Shown piece after piece: positions 47,241-57,887 of a stretch of 64,000 nucleotides of DNA; position 1 is the stretch's first letter, and each line of letters starts with the position of its first letter. Source of the DNA: Hevea brasiliensis (Eukaryota; Streptophyta; Magnoliopsida; Malpighiales; Euphorbiaceae); assembly GCF_030052815.1 (NCBI RefSeq), contig NC_079496.1:42681593-42745592 (forward strand). Reading direction: 5' to 3'. Made by a program: the position numbers and the translations under genes. The notes beneath the pieces are model-generated. The model was not told the DNA's origin and ran no database searches. It saw only the letters and a list, made by a program, of their open reading frames with translations.

Positions 47241-47858
47241 GCAACTGACTATGAGGTGAAAGCAGATGGGTGTCTGTATTACAAAGGAAGAGTATGTGTA
47301 CCAGATGATGGGGAATTGAAGGCCAGTATTCTGAAAGAGGCACATACCAGTGTTTATGCTATGCACCTAGGAAGTATAAAAATGTATCATGATCTGAAGC
47401 TTTAGTATTGGTGGCCTGGTATGAAGAAGGACATAGCTGACTATGTGACTAAATGCTTGACATGTCATCAAGTCAAGGCAGAACATCAAGTTCCATCAGG
47501 TTTGCTACAGCCTATACGCATACCAGAATGGAAATGGGATCGGGTCACCATGGATTTTGTGAGTGGTCTACCTTTCACCCAGAAGAAACATGATGCAGTA
47601 TGGGCGATAGTAGATAGATTCACAAAATCAGCACACTTTCTGCCAGTTAGGACTGACTACTCACTGGAGAAGTTAGCAGAATTGTATATCAGTGAGATAG
47701 TTAGACTGCATGGAATTCCACTTTCCATCATATCTGATCGAGACCCAAGGTTTACATCGAGATTTTGGAAGAAGTTGCATAAGTCCTTGGGTACACAACT
47801 CCACTTCAGCACAGCTTTCCATCCTCAGACGGATGGGCAATCAGAAAGAGTAATCCAG
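47241..47858 (+). pseudogene. A2 integrase, exon 1
   Basis: The zinc-finger module starts at [16 protein letters not shown] at 47403, where A1 and A3 have glutamine (LKLQYWW), stops the frame. From 47421 the core is open: [64 protein letters not shown]. All three DD35E residues are present, with the glutamate three codons before the exon end. Exon 2 is not in the window. Confidence 0.93.
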
Positions 47859-47870
47859 GTAAATAATTGA
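47859..47870 (+). other. 5' end of the A2 integrase intron
   Basis: GTAAATAATTGA follows ATC CAG exactly as in A1 (GTAAACAATTGA). Read through, it encodes V-N-N-stop. Element C begins at 47871, leaving only the donor side here. Confidence 0.65.
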
Positions 47871-48751
47871 TGTAACAACCCTAAGTTCGGTAGTGCGTTC
47901 TACTGTTTCGGTGACCAGTGCTGTCTGGACAACTAGGATGCCTAGAACTACACTTCATTATGAGTGAGGAGACATAAAATAATGAAATACAAGAAAAGAA
48001 AATATAAGAAAAACAAAGGAAAAATAATAGCAAAGAAATGTAACCAAGTTAAGCGAGCCGAGAACCCTAGCGATGGGTGATCGCACCGGGAAGTCACGGC
48101 GTGGACCGTTGACAAGCCCTGGACTGTGGGGAACCCTGGAAAACATTTTTAGGACTTAAATAAACCCTTATTGAAGAATAAATATCATTCGGAAGATCAA
48201 AGAAAAATTAAATAATTAGTACAATGAAAAGTGAGAAATCGAAAAACAAACAAAACCAGGTGTTACCGAAAAATCAGGAATGCAACCCGAACAGGGGTAT
48301 TATGGTCAATCGACATCCCAAATTGTCTTTTGACCTAAATTTCCATTAAAAATAAATAATATTACACTTAAAAAATAAAATGAAAAATTAATTTGGTGGT
48401 ACCTAAAGTGAATAGCAAGAATTAAGGGTTTTGATGTGGAATAAGTGGGAATTTAACTTATTAAATGATTAAATTGTGTGAGTGGGCCACTAATGAATAA
48501 ACTAAAAGCAAAATGGGGCAGCTGTAATTCCATTACACCATCAGAAACTTCATCTTCTCCAAATCACCAAACCTTGCCGAAATGAAGAATTAAAAGACCT
48601 CCATTGCCGTTTTCTCTCAAGCTCACCTAACCTCCTCATTTCACTTCCAATCATTTAGAGCTCTTCATTAAAGATTGCCTACACATCATAAGGAAGAGCT
48701 TGATACCAAAATCAAGAAGTTTAATCAAGGTTTAGCAAGTTCCAACCATAG

Positions 48752-51673
48752 GTAAGTTTACATTTTTGAATATTGCTTTGTTAAACTTTGTGTACATGTT
48801 ATGGGTGTTGGATTTGTGAAGAAAATTTTCAAGTTTGAGGAGTTATTGATATGTCCATTTTGGAAAGCCATGGAGTTATGTATTTAATGATTTATTATTA
48901 CATATATTTGATGTAAATTCATGTTGAGTAGAGGGATTTAATATCCTAGTAAGTTATTTCCATGAAAATGTGGTGATTGTGCACTTAAATTGGAGATTGA
49001 CGAATTGTGGGACACTTTGGCATTGTAGAACATTTCGGCAGCCTTGGGACACTTTGATAAATGTATGAGTTCATGAAGGTATTGGCAGAATATTGACATT
49101 GAGGATTGATGGATATGTATATAGATTGGTTGTGTAAAGTGTATGTAGGAATTAGTAATGTTTATGTGTATATGTGATTGTACTTAGACTTTGTAAATTT
49201 GAGTTTATTTGGTGTATTGAGGATGTGTGTAATATGCCCAAAGTGATTTTAAAGTGAAGTGGCACATGGTTTTGGTAATGTACCAAAACAGAATTGGCAA
49301 GGGAAGAGGACATATAGTAAGGTGAATGTGTCATTGATGTATGTTTAAGCAAGGTAATTAAGGGCAGTATGCATTTTAGCCTATAAGTTTAAATGTGTAA
49401 CCTCAATTGGTATGAGACCAATTGGAGGTGAAACTAGGCACAAAATGTGCCAACTTTCATTGAGAAAGCATACCAAAATTCTGCTTGCAAGGTGATATGA
49501 AAAATGACCAATTCGGATTAAGTGCAAGTGAAACCTGAAAACTGACCAATTGGGCAGCAGTTAGTGTATAGGCCATAACTCACTCAAAACAGGTACAATT
49601 GACCTGAAATTTTAACCATGAATAGTTAAGACCCATAACTACAAGTCTTATGAAGACACAAAAGCCCAGAAATGACCATAAGCAAGTCAAACAGCTTGCA
49701 CAAGTGCGGGTCCAAAAACTGGCCGAACCAAAGTTGACCAAATTTGACCTAAAATGACCTAATTTGATGCCATTTGACCAGCAATAGTAAAAAGACCATA
49801 ACTTGGTCTACATAACTCAGAATGACCTAAAATTTTGCCTTGCATTCCGTAAGACATAGATCTACAAGTTTGTAGTTTTGACCAAAACCCGAAAACCGAG
49901 GGAACTAGGTCGTCCGGCTAGGTCAAACTAGTATACCGGAATCCAACAAGTTGCATTAAAATGCACTAAACAAGGAAATGCGTTTGGTAAAACGTACCAA
50001 CCCTAAAAACCTATCGAATATGACATATTAATGACACTAAAACCTAATTTACCTAGAACGCATCGAGGGTCGGTATATTAGGTGATTAAGCAAATAATAG
50101 CTTTCAGTGAATTATTTATCAAATAGTATCGATAGAGACAGTTTAATTTAGTACTGAAACACTTCAAATTGTTTCTCAGTTAGCAAAGACTCAGGAAAAG
50201 GGAAGGAAATACTGAGTCCAGACCAGGAGAGAGTTATCAGAGGTTTGTGCACAACTAGTTTTTAACTAATTTTGTTATGAATATTTCATATGATTAAATG
50301 ACATATTTTTCTTATGTATTATGTTTAACAAGCATTGGATTTAATTCAATGATTATTGAAATTGTTATAGTATGTATGAATTTAGCTTTGTGAAATGGTA
50401 TTTTCACAAGTATTAATCATTGTTATAGATTGGATAAATTATGTTTTGGAAAATTTTGATAGAACATGTTTTGAATTGTGATGGTAATTTTCATGGAAAA
50501 ATGCAAATTTATGATTTGAATTATGATGAGCATAAAAATTATTGGATATTGGAATTGAATTTGAATCGAATTATATTGTGATTTATGCTCACTAAAAGGA
50601 TTGTGATATTGTTTTATATCTTACTATAGATGCTTGACTAGGTTATTACCCGTCTCTCTCATTTGTTGAGAAGACAATGGAGTTAGTTGTGTTTTGATTA
50701 CCATGGTACGTGCACAGGCTTAGATTTTCCTCTGATTTGAGGTTAGATCTAAGTTTATTTTATCGTTATGGCCCTTGCGGAAGATTCATTATTGTGATGG
50801 TACTGTGCACGATGATTCGACCTCCCCGACCATAGGGAGTTAGAATCTGATTCGACCTCCCCGACCATAGGGAGTTAGAATCACATCGAAGATGGCCCTA
50901 TCGGATTAGTCTTGCATAGTTAGTGAGATAAAGAATGATTTGTGAGATACAGCATGGTTTTTGAGCTACAGCATGGTTTTTGAGATACAACATGGTTTTG
51001 AGATAAAGATTGATTTTTGAGATACATAATGATTTTTGAGATACATAATGGCTTTTGAATGGTAAAGAATTGGGATTTCAATTATGGTTTATGTATAATT
51101 GATTTTGTTGGAATTACTTAAATGGTTAGTCATGATTTGATAAATTGAATTTTGTGATCAAAGTCATTTATACAAATGATTTATATTATTGGCAACGAAT
51201 ATTTTGAGTTTTGGAATTTGATGAGTATTCAGATTCCTAAATTATTTATTGTAAATTTTGTCAATGTATATTGTACTATGTTTTAAATTATAGTTGTGCA
51301 CCACTGAGTTCACCACTCAGCGATAGCTTTGTATGCTGTCGCACGTAAAAAGAGCATAGAACAGTGAATAAGTTTCTTTGAAGACACTTTCAGACCAGCT
51401 CCAGGTATATTATAGGTATACCCATGTACATAGGTCTAATGTATGCATGTAATAATATGTATGTAAATTATTTGAACAGTTGTAAATTAAAATTGTACAT
51501 TGAAGTTGTAAAGTGAATTATGAGTTATTTTGACTTGTAAAATTTCTATTACATTTCTTTTATCTCATCCTTTGAAAATACTGAAAAATTGTTGTGGATT
51601 GAGTTGAGAAAAATATTGTGTTGAATTTTGTTGGAGTTGAGATTTGGAAAAAATATTGAAGTGCTTTTTACAG
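48752..51673 (+). other. Putative leader intron in element C 5' LTR
   Basis: The donor CATAG|GTAAGTTT is close to the plant consensus. The acceptor TGCTTTTTACAG|GTTTT is 2922 bp on. Same relative layout as in A and B. Confidence 0.48.
51304..51320 (+). other. Conserved LTR stem-loop, family C copy
   Basis: CTGAG-TTCACCA-CTCAG, a perfect 5-bp stem next to GCACCA, 624 nt from the LTR end. Compared with family A (CTAAGC...GCTTAG) the stem has an A-T pair replaced by G-C. Confidence 0.55.
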
Positions 51674-51952
51674 GTTTTCTGAAGAACTGTTTTATCCAAA
51701 ATACAGATGGCACTCTGCCAAAATTTTTACAGAAATTCTAAATAATTCAAATGTGTTAGTTCTACCACTTCAGTTCAAAAAGGTTTTTAACACCTGTAAA
51801 TAGTGCTCACCACTGTAAAAGAAGTAAGAAAAGTTTTTAAAATCCCTTGTAGTGTATTTAATGGGTTATCAGTAGACAGAGTTGGTAATTCATTAGGTAC
51901 ACTACGGGATCATGTTATGCCTTACAGAGGGGTAGGGTGTGACATGTTTAAG

Positions 51953-51964
51953 TGGTATCAGAGC
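51953..51964 (+). other. Primer binding site of element C
   Basis: Perfect iMet-type TGGTATCAGAGC, 8 nt after the LTR end. Confidence 0.93.
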
Positions 51965-52073
51965 AATGGTTTTAAAGTGAATTTCGAACTATGAATTTGA
52001 AATCTTTTTGTCAGAACTACAACTGCTCAAATGTTTGATACATATAGTATATTTACATCATAAATGTGAACTA

Positions 52074-52850
52074 ATGGAGAGCGATCTCCTTGTGTTGGTT
52101 GTACAGCAATAGAAAATTCTGTGAAAAAAAAAATGGAAGAGAAGAATGAGACAATAGAATAGTCTGTGATGGCAGAAGAACAAGTTGAGGCCCCAGCTCC
52201 ACAAAATGTCGAAGGCCTGACTGTACAGCTTTCTGGTACAAATTATCGCACAAATGGCCACAAAGAAATGGCCACTTTCTTTCAACAAATGGTCGATAAT
52301 CTGTCACCAAGCCCAAGTCTGCACTCCAACCCCACAAGGGCAGTGTGAAATGGAAAAGAGGGAGAAACCTATGGGTCAGAGTTCGAACAGTAATTTGGGG
52401 AAGAGAAAAGAATTTGAGGAACCCTGATCTCAGAAATATGATAGAGGCGGATCATCAGGGCAGAGACCACTAAGATCTAGTCGTCGAACAACCAGAAGTT
52501 CCTATTCTGCCCGTTTTTGCCATGTTTGTGGTAAGCTACATGGCGGTATTTGTCGTAAGGCCTCTGGAGCCTGTTACAATTGTGGAAAACTTGGACACTT
52601 TGCTAAAGATTGTGCTAAACCACCTCGATCTGCTCTCCGGAGTTCACAGACCGTCAGTCAGAGTCAAGATAGAAATAGAGTTGGTACTCCTCACCACTAT
52701 AACACAGTGAATCAACCCGAATATAGTAGCACACCAGTCGGAGAGTCCACTATGCGCCAAGTAAAAGGAGCAGAAACTTCAGATGTAGCTGCTGGTAAGT
52801 TCTTAATTTTTGAAAGAAACAATTAGTTATTATTTGATACCAGCACTACT
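52074..52850 (+). pseudogene. Element C shortened gag
   Basis: Possible starts are ATG 52074 (stops after 12 codons) or ATG 52169 (MAEEQVEAPAPQ). The N-terminus goes straight from MATFFQQMVDN to a basic serine-rich segment; the capsid core is absent. Two knuckles follow, CHVCGKLHGGIC and CYNCGKLGHFAKDC, both with all metal ligands. Then come SSQTVSQSQDRNRV and the protease edge AAGKFLIFERNN with a collapsed active site. Stops at about 52346, 52423 and 52824. What survives is essentially a nucleocapsid, so it could bind RNA but not form a shell. Confidence 0.87.
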
Positions 52851-53801
52851 TAGTTGTGTGTTAGTGTCAAAACTATATGTTCTGTTGTTATTCCTTTACA
52901 TGGAAATGAATTTTGATGTATTAGTGACTAGTCCTTTAGGATAATAACTACAATAACAAGTATGGTTGACATTAATTTTGGAAGAATTGTTAGCTAAAAG
53001 TATTTTCTAACATACCGTAAATTATAAAGCTAATTGGCGAGCCTACTTAATGTAAGGCAAGAGGACCTAAAAGTAAGTTACAGTAATAGAATTGCTCTAG
53101 ATGAGGGCAAAGATGTTACTGTTAGTAATTGTCAAAGGATATTGTAATCAGAATCGGTTTGGGATATTAGTGGATTCGAGAAAGATAAGATGTTAGAAAA
53201 CTTAGTCCATGAGGTTATACCGTAGTGACTATGTAATGTTCTCGATGTTTGTATCGTAAGCTACATATTACAGTACCGACACGGGATTATTGTGTAGAGC
53301 TACGTACTTCCTCGTGATACAGTAAATTAAGAATATTTGTAAGTAATCTATAAATTGATACAGTTGCACCCGAATAGAGTACTATTACTGGAAATAAATG
53401 TGAAAATTTTAGTCAGAAATGTAAAACTTCAGAACTAGCCTATCAAACGACTACACTTGTAAGGTAGCTAAAGTCAGTGACTCAGTTATATTAATGTGAA
53501 TTACCTGTACCACAGTAATTGCTATAAGCTTAAAGATATCAGTACGACTTATCATCCTCAAACGGATGGACAGTCAAAATAAGTGATTCAGGTAAATTTT
53601 GAAACTCGTTGAGTTTCTATAAATAATAAAATGAAATGATAACAATAATCTGTAAAATGGAATAAACCCTCGAGAATATACTGAGAACTTCTGTCCTTGA
53701 ATCCGAGAGATATGAGACAGATACATCCCATTAACAGAATTTGTATATAATAATATGTGTCATGCTAGCATACAAACGACACCCTATGAAACATTGTAAG
53801 G
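52851..53801 (+). pseudogene. Element C collapsed pol remnant
   Basis: No open frame. It begins with protease scraps (VTSPLG-like near 52920). RT and RNase H are missing. Integrase scraps occur near 53550-53590 (YHPQTDGQS), the intron relic at 53592-53667, LRTSVLE-like near 53680, and PYETL near 53785. It aligns by eye along its length with the minus strand of 23635-24928. It ends abruptly where the second integrase begins. Confidence 0.78.
53592..53667 (+). other. Decayed integrase intron in element C
   Basis: ATTCAG|GTAAATTTTGAAACTC opens it and AAATGATAACAATAA matches the A1 intron exactly. The integrase frame resumes at CTCGAGAATATACTGAG. The acceptor AG is lost. An in-frame TGA lies seven codons in. 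Confidence 0.6.
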
Positions 53802-54857
53802 GAACGAATAACTATGGATTTTATGATGAATCTTCCGAGGACACAGAATAGTCAAGATGCAGTATAGGTCATAATTGACAGACTAACCAAGTCTGCTCAC
53901 TTTTTGCCAGTCCGGATGGACTATAGCCAGGAAAGATTGGCCAGATTGTACATATATGAGATTGTAAAATTGCATGGAGTGCCAGTATCAATTGTATCTG
54001 ACAGGGATCCTAGGTTCACTTCTAGATTCTGGGGTAGTCTTCAGAGAGCCCTAGGAACTAGATTGAACTTCAGCACAGCATTCCACCCACAGACAGATGG
54101 CCAGTCTGAGAGGGTTATTAAGATATTGGAGGATACGCTACGGGCTTGTGTGATTGAATTTGAAGGTAGTTGGGATACACACTTGCCTTTGATTGAGTTT
54201 GCTTATAACAACAGCTACCAATCAAGCATTGGGATGCCTCCATATGAAGCTTTGTGTGGCAGAAAGTGCAGAACTCCCCTATATTGGGATGAAGTAGGTG
54301 AAAGGAAGACGATTGGGCCAGAAATTATTCAGCATACAGAGGAAAAGATCAGATTGATTAGAGATAGACTCAAGGCTACATCAGACCGTCAGAAGTCCTA
54401 TGTTGATCTGAAAAAAAGAGATATTGAATATGTAGTGAGTGATAAGGTATTCCTCAAAGTTTCTCCTTGGAAGAGGATTACGAGATTTGGCAGAAAGGGG
54501 AAACTGAGTCCTCCTTTCATCAGACCATATGAAGTTCTGGAAGGAGTGGGCCCTTTGGCATATCGGTTGGCATTACCTCTAGAGCTAGCAAGGGTACACA
54601 GTATCTTCCATGTGTCCATGTTAAGGAGGTACAGATCTGACCCATCTCATGTACTATCAGTTGAAGAGATTGAGGTAAGTCCAGACCTCTCATATGAGGA
54701 ACAACCCATAAAAAATCTGGCTTATGAGGTGAAGCATCTGAGGAACAAACAAATATACCTGGTTAAAGTGCTGTGGAACCATCATTCAGGCTAGGAAACT
54801 ACTTGGGAACGTGAAGAGGATATGAGGAGACAGCACCCACAGTTGTTCAGAGACTAA
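53802..54857 (+). pseudogene. Element C second integrase (nearly intact, intronless)
   Basis: Starts in the core at ITMDFMMNLPRTQ without a zinc-finger module. DD35E residues are in [22 protein letters not shown] and QSERVIK. The core then continues directly into ILEDTLRACVIEFE with no intron. C-terminal GPY/F-like (RPYEVLEGVG) and chromodomain-like parts (LRNKQIYLVKVLWNHH...TTWEREEDM) are present. Open from 53904 to 54794. One TAG precedes it (near 53865, tryptophan expected) and one splits the tail at 54793. It is a different lineage from the decayed integrase just upstream, so it was acquired by recombination or template switching. Confidence 0.9.
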
Positions 54858-54888
54858 TGCCAAGTAAAATTTCTAGACGAAATTTATT

Positions 54889-54903
54889 TAAGGGGGGGAG
54901 AAT
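54889..54903 (+). other. Polypurine tract of element C
   Basis: AAGGGGGGGAGAAT abuts the 3' LTR. It differs from the AGAGGGGAAGAGT tract of A and B, so the whole 3' end of the internal region seems to have come with the second integrase. Confidence 0.85.
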
Positions 54904-57025
54904 TGTAACACCCCTAAGTTTGGTAGTGCGTTCTATTGTTCCGGTGACCATTACTGTCCGGACAACTAGGATGCCTAGAACTACACTTCGTTATGAGTGA
55001 GGAGACATAAAATAATGAAATACAAGAAAAGAAAATATAAGAAAAACAAAGAAAAAATAATAGCAAAGAAATGTAACCAAGTTAAGCGAGCCGAGAACCC
55101 TAGCGATGGGTGACCGCACCGGGAAGTCACGGCGTGGACCGTTGACTAGCCCTGGACTGCGAGGAACCCTGGAAAACATTTTTAGGACTTAAATAGACCC
55201 TTCTTGAAGAATAAATATCATTAGGAAGATCAAAGAAAAATTAAATAATTAGTACAAAGAAAAGTGAGAAATCGAAAAACGGACAAAACTCGGTGTTACC
55301 GAAAAATCAGGAATGCAACCCGAACAGGGGCATTATGGTCAATTGACATCCCGAATTGTCTTTTGACCTAAATGTCCATTAAAAATAAATAATATTACAC
55401 TTAGAAAATAAAATGAAAAATTAATTTGGTGGTACCTCAAGTGAGTAGCAAGAATTAAGGGTTTAATGTGGAATAAGTGGGAATTTAACTTATTAAATGA
55501 TTAAATTGTGTGAGTGGGCTACTAATGAATAAACTAAAAGCAAAATGGGGCAGCTGTAATTCCATTACACCATCAGAAACTTCATCTTCTCCAAATCACC
55601 AAACCTTGCCGAAATAAAGAATTAAAAGACCTCCATTGCCGTTTTCTCTCAAGCTCACCTAACCTCCTCATTTCACTTCCAATCATTTAGAGCTCTTCAT
55701 TAAAGATTGTCTACAAATCATAAGGAAGAGCTTGATACCAAAATCAAGAAGTTTAATCAAGGTTTAGCAAGTTCCAACCATAGGTAAGTTTACATTTTTG
55801 AATATTGCTTTGTTAAACTTTGTGCACATGTTATGGGTGTTGGATTTGTGAAGAAAATTTTCAAGTTTGAGGAGTTATTGATATGTCCATTTTGGAAAGC
55901 CATGGAGTTATGTATTTAATGATTTATTATTACATATATTTGATGTAAATTCATGTTGAGTAGAGGGATTTAATATCCTAGTAAGTTATTTCCATGAAAA
56001 TGTGGTGATTGTGCACTTAAATTGTAGATTGACGAATTGTGGGACACTTTGGCATTGTAGAACATTTCGGCAGCCTTGGGACACTTTGATAAATGTATGA
56101 GTTCATGAAGGTATTGGCAGAATATTGACATTGAGGATTGATGGATATGTATATAGATTGGTTGTGTAAAGTGTATGTAGGAATTAGTAATGTTTATGTG
56201 TATATGTGATTGTACTTAGACTTTGTAAATTTGAGTTTATTTGGTGTATTGAGGATGTGTGTAATATGCCCAAAGTGATTTTAAAGTGAAGTGGTACATG
56301 GTTTTGGTAATGTACCAAAACAGAATTGGCAAGGGAAGAGGACATATAGTAAGGTGAATGTGTCATTGATGTATGTTTAAGCAAGGTAATTTAGGGCAGT
56401 ATGCATTTTAGCCTATAACTTTAAATGTGTAACCTCAATTGGTATGAGACCAATTGGAGGTGAAACTAGGCACAAAATGTGCCAACTTTCATTGAGAAAG
56501 CATACAAAAATTCTGCTTGCAAGGTGATATGAAAAATGACCAATTCGGATTAAGTGCAAGTGAAACCTGAAAACTGACCAATTGGGCAGCAGTTAGTGTA
56601 TAGGCCATAACTCACTCAAAACAGGTCCAATTGACCTGAAATTTTAACCATGAATAGTTAAGACCCAAACCTACAAGTCTTATGAAGACACAAAAGCCCA
56701 AAAATGACCATAAGCAAGTCAAACAGGTTGCACAAGTGCGGGTCCAAAAACTGGCCGAACCAAAGTTGACCAAATTTGACCTAAAATGACCTAATTTGAT
56801 GCCATTTGACCAACAATAGTAAAAAGACCATAACTTGGTCTACATAACTCAGAATGACCTAAAATTTTGCCCCGCGTTCTGTAAGACATAGATCTACAAG
56901 TTTGTAGTTTTGACCAAAACCCGAAAACTGAGGGAACTAGGTCGTCCGGCTAGGTCAAACTAGTATACCGGAATCCAGCAAGTTGCATTAAAATGCACTA
57001 AACAAGGAAATGAGTTTGGTAAAAC
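54904..57025 (+). repeat. Element C 3' LTR, truncated by A3
   Basis: First 2122 bp of the LTR, nearly identical to 47871-49992. It stops at GGTAAAAC, where A3 begins. The remaining 1.95 kb is outside the window. Confidence 0.95.
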
Positions 57026-57887
57026 TGTAACACCCTCTCGGTAACCACTTCGTACATCCTACTGTTCCGGTGACCGGTGTCGGTCCGGACAGCTAGAACG
57101 TCCGGAAAAATATTTAAACAAAATTCAGGAACCATAATTAACTCAAATATTAATAAGAAACACTTAGTAAAAAATTTTAGAAATAAAATACAACCAAGCA
57201 AAACGAGCCGGTGCCCAAGCGATGGGTAACCGGAGGGAAGTTGCGGTTCTCGCAACGAGGAGCCCTATACCCGGGGGAAAAATTATAAAATAATTTTTGG
57301 GACTCCAGAGAAGGGTAATTGAGGTTCCCATGGCATTAGAATGCCAAGAAAATACCTAGAAAAATTTTTCAATCGGTACAGACGATTTTGACCCGTTAAG
57401 CCAAACGGAGGGCATTTTGGTCATTTCGCCTTCCGAGGTGATTTTTGGCCGACTTGTCCAGTTGAGTAAATAATTAATATAACGTAAAATATGAATAAAC
57501 GTTACTAGAAATTAAATTGAAAATGAGTAGTGGAGGAAAGAAAAGAAAATGAGGAAAAAATGTATTTATGACATCATGGTGATGTCATTAAGAAAACAAT
57601 GACTAATCAAAATTAAACTATTATTTGACTAACTATTAAAAGAGATAAGAGAAGACCAAATTGGCAAAAATTGCAGCAGTCATCCTCCCCAAAACAAGCC
57701 AGCCGAAACACACTAGAACCCTCCTCCATTGATGTTCACTTCAAACCTTCAATTCCCTCCTTCATTTCACCCTAAAACCCTAGTTTCCTTTCACTAAAAT
57801 TTGTCCTAGCACCTTGCATAATCTTTTGGCAGCCAAGAAGAAGAAAGAAAGTGAAGCTTTCTCCAGCTTGGATTGGCATACAACAAG

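Larger units (their letters stand above)
40772..47870 (+). mobile_element. Tekay/Del-like element A2, 5' portion
   Basis: Family A in plus orientation: 5' LTR 40772-43869, PBS, gag, PR, RT, RH and INT up to the intron donor. Element C then cuts it at 47870, within the putative integrase intron. Its 3' end lies outside the window. Coding sequence is the best preserved of the three family-A copies apart from a few stops of CAG-to-TAG type and some frame breaks. Confidence 0.94.
47871..51944 (+). repeat. Element C 5' LTR
   Basis: 4074 bp, TGTAACAACCCTAAG...AGGGTGTGACA. The 3' half is close to family B, including the GCACCAC stem-loop. The CCAATTGG pair is at 49403-49425. Donor-like ATAG|GTAAGTTT at 48752 and acceptor CTTTTTACAG ending 51673. 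A run of duplicated GATTCGACCTCCCCGACC units lies at 50814-50881. No coding evidence; the frame at 49152-49352 recurs only because the LTR does. Confidence 0.95.
47871..57025 (+). mobile_element. Element C: Tekay-like element with stripped internal region and an extra integrase
   Basis: Plus orientation. 5' LTR 47871-51944, PBS 51953-51964, short gag, collapsed pol, a second near-intact integrase 53802-54857, PPT 54889-54903, 3' LTR from 54904 cut at 57025 by A3. The first 2122 bp of both LTRs are equal in length and nearly identical, so it inserted recently. Gag core, RT and RNase H are absent, so it cannot move alone. The left flank is ATTGA; the right flank is outside the window. Confidence 0.92.

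Noticed and set aside
49152..49352. 66-residue minus-strand frame repeated at 56184-56384
   Set aside because: Same explanation: both lie in the element C LTR pair.
53904..54794. Long open frame that could be taken for a domesticated integrase gene
   Set aside because: It lies between retrotransposon gag remnants and a PPT/LTR, lacks the zinc finger and has stops at both ends. Ordinary element sequence is simpler.
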